A stretch of 64,000 nt of DNA from Thermococcus sp. M36 (GCF_012027355.1 NZ_SNUH01000001.1:248001-312000), one strand, 5' to 3'. Shown: positions 8,214-17,081, counted from the first letter of the stretch. Numbers and translations are program-made. Notes: generated from the sequence alone by a model not told the origin.

Positions 8214-9104
8214 ATGATAGGGTTTGCGATCGGGACAGGATTTGGGGTACTCCTCGCGTTCGTCTACGGCAGGTTCAAGGGGCGAGCGGGCGAGCTTGTG
8301 ATGGCGGCGATGGCAATTCCGCTCTTCACCTACCTGACAGACTGGGTGCTCTACGGGAACTGGGAGGTTCCCAATGGACGCATCCTGGTGGTTTCAACAC
8401 CCCTTGGTGAGTTCACCCCAAACGGACTCATAGGCCTCGAAACTTTCATGGCGACGCTCGTGGCGGTTCTTTACCTCTGGTTCCGCTCGAAGGAAAGCCT
8501 GGCAATAGACGAGATGACGGGGGCTTCACTTTTCATTTGGTATCTTTTAAGCATGGATATTGGATTATCCGCGAGCGGGAGCTTTATGTTCTTCGTTCTC
8601 GGCTCGGCCCTGCTCGCGGTTCTCCTAGTGCTCTCAGACAGAAAACCCCTGCGCGCCCTTAAGGCGGTTCCCTGCAGAGGAGAGCTCAAAGAATTGGTAA
8701 GTAAGAACGGTCTGGACTGCCTCACCGACGGGGAGAGCTACGCGATATACAAACTCGGGAACACCCTCGTGGTGGGCGGAAAGGTCATCGAGGAGTTCCC
8801 TCGCTGGAGGGAGCTGGTGGAATGTGTGCTGAGGGCCCCATCCGCAGGCACGAAGGATAAAGTTCTAGGCTACGGATTCATTTTCCTGCCTGCCATCGTG
8901 GGCGCCTCCCTGGGCCCCGGCGCGCTGACAGCGGCGGCGCTTTTCTCCCTGGCCTTTGTCTCAATGGTCATCTGGGGAAGCTACACCGTCAGAAGATCAA
9001 AGCAGAACACAGGGGAAAAGTGCAGGGGGGTCATGGAAGAATACGCGAAACTTTTCAAAAGGAAGGCTAAAGAAAAAGACAAGCGGGCTCTCGTGATCGA
9101 CTAG
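8214..9104 (+). CDS. Multi-pass membrane protein of unknown function
   Basis: A 296-residue protein not recognised as a named family. There are about four hydrophobic segments in the N-terminal half (starting [17 protein letters not shown]), a soluble middle part with a pseudo-repeat-like GDxx pattern ([22 protein letters not shown]), then two more hydrophobic segments and a lysine-rich tail. The ATG at 8214 follows GGTGGTG. An AT-rich TATA element at 8172-8184 would put transcription start just before it, which rules out the earlier GTG at 8190. It sits between ndk and infB on the opposite strand, although those two genes are usually neighbours in related genomes. Its stop is interlocked with that of ndk. 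Confidence 0.7.
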   Translation: MIGFAIGTGFGVLLAFVYGRFKGRAGELVMAAMAIPLFTYLTDWVLYGNWEVPNGRILVVSTPLGEFTPNGLIGLETFMATLVAVLYLWFRSKESLAIDEMTGASLFIWYLLSMDIGLSASGSFMFFVLGSALLAVLLVLSDRKPLRALKAVPCRGELKELVSKNGLDCLTDGESYAIYKLGNTLVVGGKVIEEFPRWRELVECVLRAPSAGTKDKVLGYGFIFLPAIVGASLGPGALTAAALFSLAFVSMVIWGSYTVRRSKQNTGEKCRGVMEEYAKLFKRKAKEKDKRALVID

Positions 9105-9625
9105 CGCTCAAGGCAGTTCATGCTGTCTAAGTACTCCTTCTTCCCCTTTGCGTGGGTGTGGTAGAACCAGTCAGCAGCCTTGCAGTACTCAAAGATCTCC
9201 TCGGGCTTGAAGTAGAGGTTTATCTCCCTCTCAGCGCTCTCCGGGCTGTCGGAGGCGTGGATGACGTTATAGATGGCATCGCCGACGTCGAGGCCGTAGT
9301 CACCGCGTATGCTCCCCGGCTCGGCGTCCTTGGGGTCGGTGGCACCGGCCATCTTCCTGACGACGCTTATGGCGTAGCGTCCCTCGACGACCATTACAAC
9401 GCTCGGTGCCTTGGTGACGTAATCGACCAGCGGCTCGAAGAAAGGCTTACCCTTGTGCTCCTCGTAGTGCTTCTCGGCCAGCTCGCGAGTGATCCATATC
9501 ATCTTCATCCCGACGATTTTAAGCCCGCGCTTCTCAAAACGGCTGATTATTTCACCCACGAGACCCCTTACAACGGCATCGGGCTTGAGTATGACGAGTG
9601 TTCTTTCTATCTTCCTCTCGGCCAT
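9101..9625 (-). CDS. ndk: Nucleoside diphosphate kinase
   Basis: A 174-residue enzyme that transfers the gamma-phosphate of ATP to other NDPs through a phosphohistidine. The catalytic histidine is in [24 protein letters not shown] at the N-terminus and GSIRGDYG are further family signatures. The chain is longer than bacterial Ndk by a small insert and tail, as in other archaeal Ndk. The ATG at 9625 follows GGTG six bases upstream; a TTG three codons earlier is less likely. It lies downstream of rpl24e in the rpl7ae-rps28e-rpl24e-ndk run. Its TAG overlaps the stop of the convergent membrane-protein gene within the four bases CTAG. Confidence 0.96.
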   Translation of the reverse strand: MAERKIERTLVILKPDAVVRGLVGEIISRFEKRGLKIVGMKMIWITRELAEKHYEEHKGKPFFEPLVDYVTKAPSVVMVVEGRYAISVVRKMAGATDPKDAEPGSIRGDYGLDVGDAIYNVIHASDSPESAEREINLYFKPEEIFEYCKAADWFYHTHAKGKKEYLDSMNCLER

Positions 9626-9728
9626 TGGCAACACCGAAGTTAGTTAGCCGGGTGGTTAATAGGTTTTTTGGAAAGGCATCAACATACAAGAAACGTCGAA
9701 GTCAGAAACAGGAAGGGAAAGAAAGAAA

Positions 9729-9935
9729 TCACTTCCTCCTCTTGGCCCTCTGAAGCCTTGCCTCCTGGAAGGCCTTGGTCCACTTGAGCTTCCTCGGGTT
9801 CCTGCCCATGAAGTAGTACTTCTCACACTTGCTGGAGCAGAAGAACAGGACTCTGCCGTCGTTCCTGACGTACATCTTGCCCGTTCCCGGCTCGAACTCC
9901 TTTCCGCAGTAGGAGCAGACGTTCCACCTGGCCAT
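9729..9935 (-). CDS. rpl24e: 50S ribosomal protein L24e
   Basis: A 68-residue zinc-binding large-subunit protein with the four-cysteine pattern CSYCGKEF and CSSKCEKYY typical of L24e, an aromatic core and a basic tail (LQRAKRRK). It lies five bases downstream of rps28e and upstream of ndk, the conserved archaeal order, so it is probably cotranscribed from the rpl7ae promoter. It begins at an ATG preceded by GGAGGTAA-like bases. Confidence 0.96.
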   Translation of the reverse strand: MARWNVCSYCGKEFEPGTGKMYVRNDGRVLFFCSSKCEKYYFMGRNPRKLKWTKAFQEARLQRAKRRK

Positions 9936-9940
9936 CTCGG

Positions 9941-10153
9941 TTACCTCCTGGCCCTGATCTCCCTAGCCTCGCGCTCGGTCTCCCTGAGGATGACTATATC
10001 CCCGACGCGGACCGGGCCCTTGATGTTCCTCCTGATGACCCTGCCCTTGTCGCGCCCCTCAAGGACGCGAACCTTGACCTGAGTAACGCCACCGGTGACG
10101 CCGGTCCTGCCGACGATCTCAATAACCTCAGCCGGGTATCCTTCGTCGCTCAT
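9941..10153 (-). CDS. rps28e: 30S ribosomal protein S28e
   Basis: A 70-residue OB-fold small-subunit protein. The family signatures are [38 protein letters not shown] and the C-terminal [13 protein letters not shown]. Length matches the family. It lies between rpl7ae and rpl24e in the usual order. A GGGGTGTG-like ribosome-binding site precedes the ATG. Confidence 0.97.
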   Translation of the reverse strand: MSDEGYPAEVIEIVGRTGVTGGVTQVKVRVLEGRDKGRVIRRNIKGPVRVGDIVILRETEREAREIRARR

Positions 10154-10232
10154 TCCTCACACCCCTTAACCTAAAAATCTCCTCGCAGAGATGAACTTAA
10201 ACCTTTCCGTGAGTGAAGGAAGGAAAAGGAGC

Positions 10233-10604
10233 TCACTTCATGAGCTCCCTGACCTTCATAGCGATGTCCTCAACAAGCTCCCTGCCCTTGCCGGGCTCAA
10301 GGATAGCGACGCTGGCAGCTGGAACCTCAATACCAGCAGCAGCGCCGAGCTCCTTCTTGCTCGGAACGTAGATGTACGGTATCTCCTTCTCCTCGCACAG
10401 CGGCGGGAGGTGGGCAACTATCTCCTCGGGGTCAACGTCCTCAGCTATGACAACGAGCTTGGCCTGGCCCCTCTCAACGGCCTTGGTCGTCTCGTTGGTA
10501 CCCTTCCTAATCCTTCCGGTGTCGCGAGCGAGCTCGACTGCTTCGAGAGCCTTCTCAGCGAGCTCCTGCGGAACCTCAAACTTGACGTAGCTTGGCTTCG
10601 CCAT
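10233..10604 (-). CDS. rpl7ae: Ribosomal protein L7Ae, also the kink-turn protein of guide-RNA complexes
   Basis: 123 residues, full family length. Signatures: [28 protein letters not shown] and the RNA-contact loop around [17 protein letters not shown]7Ae is a large-subunit protein and also binds kink-turns in C/D and H/ACA guide RNAs and in RNase P RNA. Guide RNAs of both types are encoded in this window (2035-2089, 29440-29508). First gene of the rpl7ae-rps28e-rpl24e-ndk run. A TATA-like CCTTTTAAAG at 10664-10673, preceded on the minus strand by a CGAAAT BRE, is its likely promoter. Confidence 0.97.
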   Translation of the reverse strand: MAKPSYVKFEVPQELAEKALEAVELARDTGRIRKGTNETTKAVERGQAKLVVIAEDVDPEEIVAHLPPLCEEKEIPYIYVPSKKELGAAAGIEVPAASVAILEPGKGRELVEDIAMKVRELMK

Positions 10605-10663
10605 CCTTCATCCCTCCGAAACCTCATCGTTCATCGAGTTTTGCGTGCTCAATTCCGGAGGAG

Positions 10664-10680
10664 GCTTTAAAAGGATTTCG
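10664..10680 (-). promoter_or_regulatory. BRE/TATA promoter of the rpl7ae operon
   Basis: On the minus strand a purine-rich CGAAAT is followed by CCTTTTAAAG, about 60 bases upstream of the rpl7ae ATG. No other promoter-like element is visible between the preceding gene and this one. Confidence 0.6.
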
Positions 10681-10717
10681 ATAACCAACGGAAAAAGGCA
10701 GAGTGGAGCGGCCGCCA

Positions 10718-10779
10718 TCAGCAGCGGCCAAGCTCTTCATTCCCCAAAGGGTCAGGAAGGAAAAAGAAAGGCTCATCAC
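10718..10779 (-). ncRNA. Weak candidate C/D box guide RNA
   Basis: On the minus strand GTGATGA (10773-10779), CTGA (10752-10755), ATGAAGA (10734-10740) and CTGA (10718-10721) occur in C, D', C', D order. The C' to D spacer is an ideal 12 nt, but C to D' is 17 nt and pyrimidine-rich, the D'-C' gap is 11 nt, and there is no terminal helix. It lies immediately downstream of the 10791-11405 gene on the same strand. It may be chance or a divergent guide. Confidence 0.3.
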
Positions 10780-10790
10780 GACCGAGTCTT

Positions 10791-11405
10791 TCACGTGGAT
10801 TCCTTGCCGTAGCCCCGGTATATCTCCAGGCTCCGTCTTGCCCTCGCGCGGGGAATGCTGTGCCCCATGAGGGCTACTATTCTATCGGCTTTGGCCTTGC
10901 CGTAGTGGAGCATCTTGGTTTCCGTCTTTATCTTCTCGACCTTGAAGGTGTATCCGCCGACCTCCAGAACCTCGCCGACGACGAACTCCTCATCCCTCGG
11001 AACCTTGACCTTGAAGGCCTGGGTAACGCCCTTGGGAAGGTATATGGAGACCTTGATAACCTTCGGATAGGTGAGGCTCTCACCCCAGAGGGCCTTTATC
11101 TCGCCGATCTTTGCCTTCTCGACACGCTTTTCACCCTCAAGCTCTATTCCCGTTATCCTGACCTCGTCCCCCTCGGTCTCGACGATGTCGCCCACCTTGA
11201 TTTCCTCGCCCTCCGGCAGTTCCGCGAAGGTCTTGAAGCTCCTCTCGTGCTTGCTGACGATGAGGGGAACCTTGACCATCTTTGGCAGGGTGATTATCCA
11301 GACGTTGCCGCATTCATTACAGCGGAGCGTCAGCTCCCTTCCTCTCTCCTTGATGACCTCGGCGTCATCGCTACCGCACTCAGGACAGATGAACCACTCC
11401 TCCAT
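10791..11405 (-). CDS. HVO_0476-type zinc finger protein
   Basis: 204 residues. The N-terminus has two CxxC knuckles (CPECG and CNECG) forming a zinc ribbon. It is followed by a beta-rich region with repeated short motifs such as GEEIKVGDIVETEGDEVRITGIELEG and VGEVLEVGGYTFKVEKI, and a basic C-terminus (SIPRARARRSLEIYRGYG). This matches the archaeal HVO_0476 family; function unknown, though a nucleic-acid role is plausible from the zinc ribbon and basic tail. The ATG at 11405 is preceded by GGTGAGAGAC; an earlier in-frame start three codons upstream lacks spacing. Confidence 0.75.
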   Translation of the reverse strand: MEEWFICPECGSDDAEVIKERGRELTLRCNECGNVWIITLPKMVKVPLIVSKHERSFKTFAELPEGEEIKVGDIVETEGDEVRITGIELEGEKRVEKAKIGEIKALWGESLTYPKVIKVSIYLPKGVTQAFKVKVPRDEEFVVGEVLEVGGYTFKVEKIKTETKMLHYGKAKADRIVALMGHSIPRARARRSLEIYRGYGKEST

Positions 11406-11450
11406 GTCTCTCACCAGATGGAAGAATAGGAAAGGCGTTTATAAAGCTAC

Positions 11451-12401
11451 TCACTCCCTCAGGAAAACCCTGTAGGTTCTCCCTTCCTTCACGCGAGTTA
11501 TCAGTCCCTTCTCCTCCATCTCGCGGAGGATTATGCTGACCTTCGCCTTTGAAACGCCCAGCTTTTCGGCAAGCTCGCTCTGGAGAATAGGCCCTTCCTT
11601 CAGGATTGCCAAAACCTTCTCCTCGTCTGTTCTCAGGTGGGCCACCTCCTCGCTCCGCTTCCTCTCGCGGTAGAGGATGTAGCCGTAAACGCCGCCACCG
11701 CCAACTACCAGCCCCGCCATGAATATAGCCACGTAAACTAGCGGCGAAGTCTGCTTGGGCGGCGTTATCTCTCCGGAAAAGCCGACTATGAAGTAGAACT
11801 CGTCCCCCGGACGGACGTTACTGCGCTTCCATTCGAGAAGAAGTCTGTTCGTTGAGCTCTCAACCCTGTCAGGCGAGGGGATTATCGGTGAGAGTATGGC
11901 GTAGCCCTTCGGGACGAGCAGCTGCATGTGAAAGACCCCAACAGGCTGGCTGAACTTAACGTAGTACGTGAACTGCTGCTTCTCACCGTTCTTGCTTATC
12001 ATGCCCCGGGTTGTAAATGCCAGATTTATCCGGGCGCTCTGGCCAGGCTTGATGGTGGGAAACGTCATATATACTGCGTTGGTTCCCCCAAGGACTTCCC
12101 TGACGGTAACGTTAATTCTCTCCACAGTATTCCCTAAGTCCAGCACGGCGCTGGCATTCTCCACAGGGTAGTCCGTGTAGATAACGTACTGGGTAAGATT
12201 GGTGTAGGATGTCACGTCTATCTCGATAGTTTCCTTGATGTTATCTGGGCTAATCACCTCAAAGTAGACCGCGTAGGCGTTTATTTCATAGTCGTACTCC
12301 CCTGCGCCGACCAGCGGGAGGAAAAGGAGAGATAGAATCAGGAATAACCCGATTACAGCTGACTTCCTTCCGAGGGATTTTTGATTTTTAGGAGCGGGCA
12401 T
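11451..12401 (-). CDS. Membrane-anchored winged-helix protein
   Basis: A 316-residue protein with an N-terminal signal anchor (about 10-32), an extracytoplasmic beta-rich domain with several N-glycosylation-like NxS/T sites (NLT, NAS, NVT), a second membrane segment (LVYVAIFMAGLVVGGGGVYGY) and a cytoplasmic C-terminal winged helix (LRTDEEKVLAILKEGPILQSELAEKL and the recognition part VSKAKVSIILREMEEKGLI). This two-part design (external sensor, membrane, DNA-binding domain) recurs in archaea and suggests a one-component regulator; the ligand is unknown. The ATG at 12401 has GGGAGTG eight bases upstream and lies inside the end of the preceding gene (about 49 bases of overlap), so the two are probably cotranscribed. 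Confidence 0.72.
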   Translation of the reverse strand: MPAPKNQKSLGRKSAVIGLFLILSLLFLPLVGAGEYDYEINAYAVYFEVISPDNIKETIEIDVTSYTNLTQYVIYTDYPVENASAVLDLGNTVERINVTVREVLGGTNAVYMTFPTIKPGQSARINLAFTTRGMISKNGEKQQFTYYVKFSQPVGVFHMQLLVPKGYAILSPIIPSPDRVESSTNRLLLEWKRSNVRPGDEFYFIVGFSGEITPPKQTSPLVYVAIFMAGLVVGGGGVYGYILYRERKRSEEVAHLRTDEEKVLAILKEGPILQSELAEKLGVSKAKVSIILREMEEKGLITRVKEGRTYRVFLRE

Positions 12402-14245
12402 ACGTCCATACACTCCCTGCAGTGGGTGCACAGCACAGGGTCGACCACGATTTTTCTGCTCTTCGGGTCAATGCTGAGTGCCCCTTCCGGACACTTGCCG
12501 ACGCAGACGCCGCAGCCAACGCACTCATAGGCCCTCTTGACGAGGTAATATGCCTGCACCGCCTCCCTGGAGTCGCCCGTATAGGCACCATCCGGTTTAA
12601 ATGTAACATCGCCCGCTCTTATGTAGTTTTCGCCTTCCTCGACCTCCCCCAGGATTGGAGCAACTTCCTTAATCCTTTTCAGGTTCACAACGGTGTTGAA
12701 GCGGGTCACGAAGCCGTCCCCGGTCTCTTCGATGGAGTACCTCACGGGCTCCCAGGAACGGTCATCCCTGACCTCTATTCCCAGCTCCCTTGCTATGGCC
12801 TTCTCTCCCCTGCTGAGCCTCTTCCAGCGCCAGAAGCCGTAGGTTATCCACTCATCGGGCATTCCAAAGCGCTTCTGCCAGACCTTAAGCTCCCTCTCCC
12901 ACTTGGCCCATAGTTCGGGCTTCTCTTCCTTCAGTGTGTAGATTTCCGCCAGGGATGAACTCGGACAGAGGAAGCAGCCTATCCTGTCAAGCCTGTCCTC
13001 GTAGAGCGGGTTGTACTTAAGGTTTCTGCTGAAGATGTAGAGCCACACCTCAAGCGCGCGCCAGTGGAATATCGGTGAAGCGCCGGTCTCGTTCGGCACC
13101 CAGGGGTTCTTCCATATCCGGGGCTGCTTGAAGCGTTTTATGCTCTCGTATTTACGCTGACCTACGAACATCAAAACGCCCTGCGGATAGTTCTCCTTTA
13201 TTGCCATCGTTATCGGGCCGAGCTTGGTGACCTTACAGCACCAGCGGTAATCGCGACCGGGCGGCGAGAAGACGTGGAGGGCGCGCCAGAATGCATCGCC
13301 GGCATCGGCAACGATGAACTTTATACCCTTCGGCTCAAGCTCCTTCCTCAGTTCCTCGACGTATTCAAGCGTTTCGGGGAACTCTATTCCTGTGTTGTTG
13401 AAGAAGACCGTAAAGCCCTCGTCCCCGAATTCTTCCAAAGCCAGGCCGAGAACCGCCAGACTGTCCTTGCCGCCGGAGAAAGCCACTGCAACCGGAAGGT
13501 CAGAGTAGCGGGTGGCAGTCTTCCTCATGAAGCGCCTCGCTTCCTCTACTTTTTTCTCCAGCTCGATGGAGTTGGCCCTCAGCACATCTTCCATCGTGGC
13601 CTTTCTGCCCTCGCGGTAGTTCACACTCTTCTGCCGCCTGACCTTGACACCGGTTCCGCGCTCCTTGTTGGCCAGGGCTTCGTAGTCCTTCTTCGCTATG
13701 CCCGTCGCGATGACGTCTCCGCCCTCGGAAATGAGAACCACATCATCGTTCCGCCTTATGCTCCCCTCAGCCTCGATTATGCCGACTGGCAGGAGGTTGG
13801 AGCCGTTGAGTATGGGCTCTATGGCCCCTTCATCGACGATTATCCACTTCCTCATGGACCTTCCGAATCGCTTCCAGAGGGCAATGGCTCCCTCGACCTT
13901 TAAACCTGGCTTCCACTTCAGCTCCAACGGGTCGAAGCGCACCCAGCCGAAAACGTAGCCGTCGAGGATTATCTCGTAGGCGTCGTCCTCCCCTGGAGTC
14001 TTGCTGAGCAGTACGATTTTGCCCTCGAAGAGTTCACCAACGTCCACGCCGTAGTGCTCCTTGAAGACCGAGCGGATGAACTCGGTGTCCTTTTCGAAGG
14101 CAAAACGCAGGTCGCCCGGTGGGGTTATGGCGAGCTTGAACACTCCCTCTTTCCCATGGACGGCGCAGGAATCGCCAATGAGCGGGACGTTGCACTCCTC
14201 GCACCAGTGAATGTAGGCTTTGCCAAGGAAGACCGGCCTTCCCAT
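12353..14245 (-). CDS. PUA / PAPS-reductase-type ATP pyrophosphatase / ferredoxin fusion
   Basis: A 630-residue multidomain protein. The N-terminus has a zinc-like cluster C15, C18, C27, H30. A PUA RNA-binding domain lies at about 132-205. An adenine alpha-hydrolase domain of the PAPS-reductase/3'-phosphoadenylylsulfate type follows, with the PP-loop SGGKDS at 257-262 and conserved WCCK (about 335) and GCFLCPSS (about 423). The C-terminus has two 4Fe-4S sites (CVGCGVCVGKCP and CTHCRECMDVCP). Such fusions occur in methanogens and Thermococcales. The PUA domain suggests RNA as substrate, for example a sulfur-transfer step, but the reaction is not established. A TATA element at 14272-14284 reads toward this gene. 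It overlaps the next gene, 11451-12401. Confidence 0.82.
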   Translation of the reverse strand: MGRPVFLGKAYIHWCEECNVPLIGDSCAVHGKEGVFKLAITPPGDLRFAFEKDTEFIRSVFKEHYGVDVGELFEGKIVLLSKTPGEDDAYEIILDGYVFGWVRFDPLELKWKPGLKVEGAIALWKRFGRSMRKWIIVDEGAIEPILNGSNLLPVGIIEAEGSIRRNDDVVLISEGGDVIATGIAKKDYEALANKERGTGVKVRRQKSVNYREGRKATMEDVLRANSIELEKKVEEARRFMRKTATRYSDLPVAVAFSGGKDSLAVLGLALEEFGDEGFTVFFNNTGIEFPETLEYVEELRKELEPKGIKFIVADAGDAFWRALHVFSPPGRDYRWCCKVTKLGPITMAIKENYPQGVLMFVGQRKYESIKRFKQPRIWKNPWVPNETGASPIFHWRALEVWLYIFSRNLKYNPLYEDRLDRIGCFLCPSSSLAEIYTLKEEKPELWAKWERELKVWQKRFGMPDEWITYGFWRWKRLSRGEKAIARELGIEVRDDRSWEPVRYSIEETGDGFVTRFNTVVNLKRIKEVAPILGEVEEGENYIRAGDVTFKPDGAYTGDSREAVQAYYLVKRAYECVGCGVCVGKCPEGALSIDPKSRKIVVDPVLCTHCRECMDVCPLLKIKNPSEGSQL

Positions 14246-14371
14246 TTTCCCTCACCTGTGGCGAGAAGGGAGCGGGGGTTTATAAAGGCGATTGACGGCA
14301 ATAGCACCAACTAAAAGTTTTTAAAGGATTTATACTTTAACATTCGTTGAAAACAACTGGAGGCGATAGTA

Positions 14372-15301
14372 ATGCCGGCTTTTGCAAGTGCTGCCCTGCT
14401 GATCCTTGGGGTTTTTCTTTTGATAATGCTCCTGCTGAGCGTCAAGGTGATAAGGCCGTACCAGAAGGGCCTCGTCGAGAGGCTCGGAAAGTTCAACAGG
14501 ATCCTTGAACCGGGAATACACTTCATAATCCCTTTCATGGAGCGCGTTAGAGTCGTGGACATGCGCGAGCACGTCGTTGATGTCCCCCCGCAGGAGGTCA
14601 TCTGTAAGGACAACGTGGTTGTCACCGTTGATGCCATCGTCTACTACCAGATACTTGACCCGGTCAAGGCCGTCTACAACGTCAGCAACTTCCTCATGGC
14701 GATAATCAAGCTCGCGCAAACTAATTTGCGTGCCATAATAGGTGAAATGGAGCTCGACGAGACCCTCAGCGGGAGGGACATAATCAACGCCAAGCTGAGG
14801 GAGGAGCTCGACAAGATAACCGACCGCTGGGGTGTCAAGATAACCCGCGTTGAGATACAGCGCATAGACCCGCCCAAGGACATTCAGGAGGCCATGGCCA
14901 AGCAGATGACGGCCGAGCGTGAAAAGAGGGCCATGATACTCATCGCAGAGGGTAAGAAGGAGGCCGCCATTAAGGAAGCGGAGGGACAGAAGCAGGCAGC
15001 GATACTCAAGGCAGAGGGTGAGAAACAGAGGCAGATACTCGTGGCGGAGGGCCAGGCCGAGGCGATAAGGAAGGTTCTCGAAGCTCTAAGCCAGGCTGAC
15101 GAGAAGTACCTGACCCTCCAGTACATCGAGAAGATGCCCGAGCTGGCCAAGTACGGCAACCTCATCGTACCCTACGATACCGAATCCCTCATCGGCCTGC
15201 TGAGGATACTCCAGAAGGTCAAGGAGACGCCCCTTCCAGAACCCAAGCCGCCCGAGAAGGGAAACCCCGGTAAAAATTCAGCGGGCGGGGAAAAGGCTTA
15301 A
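14372..15301 (+). CDS. Stomatin/slipin-type SPFH membrane protein
   Basis: 309 residues: one N-terminal membrane helix (ASAALLILGVFLLIMLLLSV), an SPFH domain starting KVIRPYQKGLVERLGKF, a long charged coiled coil with a repeating AEGxKxAAI pattern (about 190-235) and a proline-rich tail. Homologous to archaeal p-stomatin and to bacterial QmcA. SPFH proteins form oligomeric rings or microdomains in membranes. The start ATG follows GGAGGCGA at five bases. It is followed 33 bases later by an NfeD-type gene, the usual partner of this family. A second stomatin/NfeD pair is at 35577-37762. Confidence 0.9.
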   Translation: MPAFASAALLILGVFLLIMLLLSVKVIRPYQKGLVERLGKFNRILEPGIHFIIPFMERVRVVDMREHVVDVPPQEVICKDNVVVTVDAIVYYQILDPVKAVYNVSNFLMAIIKLAQTNLRAIIGEMELDETLSGRDIINAKLREELDKITDRWGVKITRVEIQRIDPPKDIQEAMAKQMTAEREKRAMILIAEGKKEAAIKEAEGQKQAAILKAEGEKQRQILVAEGQAEAIRKVLEALSQADEKYLTLQYIEKMPELAKYGNLIVPYDTESLIGLLRILQKVKETPLPEPKPPEKGNPGKNSAGGEKA

Positions 15302-15334
15302 ACCACTCCCCACTAATTTTTAACGGTGGTGGAC

Positions 15335-15760
15335 ATGGACCCCCTCCCGATTTTTCTCCTCATACTCGGCCTCCTGACGGTCGTCCTCGACATGATGGTG
15401 ACGGCATTTATAACTCCAATCGGCGTGGCAATGATAGTCCTCGGCCTCCTGATGGGCTTTGGCGTGAACTTTACCGAGAGCTTCGTGGTGGCACTCATAG
15501 CGGCGCTCATCTCGTACATTGCGGTGGGCAGATACATCAGGAAAGACGTCCAGGACGCCGGCAAGGGCAAGTACACCTTTGAACTGAAGGGTAAGCGTGG
15601 AAAGGTGGTGGAGATTGGGAAAGATCACTACATAGTCGAGCTTGAGGGGGACAGGTGGATAGCCCTCGCCAAGGGTGGCGAAAAGCTGAAAATAAACGAC
15701 GTGGTCGAAGTCGTTGACGTTGACGGAGTCAAGCTCATAGTGAAAAGGGTTCTGGAATAA
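15335..15760 (+). CDS. Short NfeD-family membrane protein
   Basis: 141 residues: three to four hydrophobic segments (about 5-75), then a C-terminal OB-fold ([24 protein letters not shown] to LIVKRVLE) typical of NfeD. It lacks the ClpP-like protease domain of long NfeD. Short NfeD proteins pair with slipins of the upstream type. The ATG at 15335 is preceded by GGTGGT; an in-frame GTG at 15326 overlaps that signal. It is convergent with the amidohydrolase gene, nine bases away. Confidence 0.82.
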   Translation: MDPLPIFLLILGLLTVVLDMMVTAFITPIGVAMIVLGLLMGFGVNFTESFVVALIAALISYIAVGRYIRKDVQDAGKGKYTFELKGKRGKVVEIGKDHYIVELEGDRWIALAKGGEKLKINDVVEVVDVDGVKLIVKRVLE

Positions 15761-15769
15761 AAACCGGAG

Positions 15770-17035
15770 TCAGCCGGGCAGGCATTCCCTGGCCTCTTTC
15801 CACAGCTCCCCCAGCGTTTTCCCTATCCTTGTGAACAGGCCGTTTCTGTAAACCACTTCCCCGTTCACCATCACCAGCTCGACGTCACTGCCCCTCGTCG
15901 AGTAGACGATGTGGGAATACAGGTTCTCCCCCAGAAGGAACTGGGGCTTTCTTGCGTTTATCAGCACGAGGTCCGCGAGATAGCCAGGTTTTATCAGGCC
16001 CGCCTTCAGCTTCAAAGCTTTGGCACCGCCAGCGGTCGCCCAGCGGAAGACCTCCTTAGCACTGGCAACGTCCGTCCTTCTCCGCCAGACCTTGTTTAAG
16101 ACGGCCGCAAAGCGCATCTCCTCAAATGGATCCATCATTCCGACAGGGTTCGGGGAGTCGTTGCCGAGGGCTATGTTCGTGCCATTCTGGGCCAGCTCGA
16201 TTATCGGAGCTATCCTGCCTTCGAGCTTCGCCATGCTCAGGGAGCAGTGGACGAGCGCTGCTCCGCTCCCCGAGTAGAGACCCACCTCTTTTTCGCTCAG
16301 GTAGATGCCGTGGACGCCGATCAGGTGATCGTCCAGGACACCGGCCCTTTCAAGGTACTCCACAGGCGTGAGGCCGTAGCGCTGCTTTACCGTCTCAACC
16401 TCCCCCATACTCTGGGAGAGGTGGACGTGGATTAACGCGTTCCTCTCGTGAGCGAAGCCGCCGATCTCCTGCATAAGCTCAAGCGAGACGGTGTTTGTGG
16501 CGTGGGGCGCCAAAGTCGGCCTGACAAGCTCATCCTTTCCGTCCCAGCGCCTGAAGAAGCGGAAGCCCTCCTCCGGCGCGGCTATTGGAAAGTCCACCGC
16601 GTCCATGACGGTCTGGCCCACAAACGCCCTGATTCCAAGCTCCCTTGCCGCCTCCGCTATCTCGTCCGCAAAGAAGTAGTGGTCGTTTATCGTCGTCGAG
16701 CCGTTTGCCAGAGCCTCCGCCATTCCGAGAAGGGCCCAGCGACGTATCTCCTCGGGGGTCCACTCAAGCTCCGCCGGCCAGATGACGTCGTTGAGCCACT
16801 GCTCGATAGGAATGTCCTCGCCGAGCCCTCTGAACTTCGCCATCGCGACGTGGGTGTGCGCGTTTACAAGGCCGGGCAGGATGATATATCCCTTTCCACC
16901 GTAGATTTCATCAACGTCGTACTCCTCGAGATCCTCAGCCGGCACAACGTCCGCTATCACAGCCCCGTCCACTATTACAGCAGACCCTCTCAGGACGCCC
17001 TTGGAATCAACCGCAGTCCCCACCACCGCCTTCAT
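15770..17035 (-). CDS. Amidohydrolase, probable MTA/SAH or 5'-deoxyadenosine deaminase
   Basis: 421 residues. Metal ligands: HTH at 60-62 within LPGLVNAHTH, the histidine in ALIHVHLSQSMGE, GVHGIYLS, and the aspartate in LGNDSPNP. The short N-terminal beta barrel (VIVDGAVIADV) and C-terminal return (LADLVLINAR) are those of the subtype III amidohydrolases. The LSQS and GNDSPNP motifs match the S-adenosylhomocysteine/5-methylthioadenosine deaminases (MtaD). The substrate could also be another aminopurine nucleoside. Starts at ATG 17035 after CTGGTGGGAGC. It stands alone between unrelated genes. Confidence 0.82.
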   Translation of the reverse strand: MKAVVGTAVDSKGVLRGSAVIVDGAVIADVVPAEDLEEYDVDEIYGGKGYIILPGLVNAHTHVAMAKFRGLGEDIPIEQWLNDVIWPAELEWTPEEIRRWALLGMAEALANGSTTINDHYFFADEIAEAARELGIRAFVGQTVMDAVDFPIAAPEEGFRFFRRWDGKDELVRPTLAPHATNTVSLELMQEIGGFAHERNALIHVHLSQSMGEVETVKQRYGLTPVEYLERAGVLDDHLIGVHGIYLSEKEVGLYSGSGAALVHCSLSMAKLEGRIAPIIELAQNGTNIALGNDSPNPVGMMDPFEEMRFAAVLNKVWRRRTDVASAKEVFRWATAGGAKALKLKAGLIKPGYLADLVLINARKPQFLLGENLYSHIVYSTRGSDVELVMVNGEVVYRNGLFTRIGKTLGELWKEARECLPG

Positions 17036-17081
17036 GCTCCCACCAGTAAGACATCCCCCTCGGTCGAGTTAAACTTTTGGG

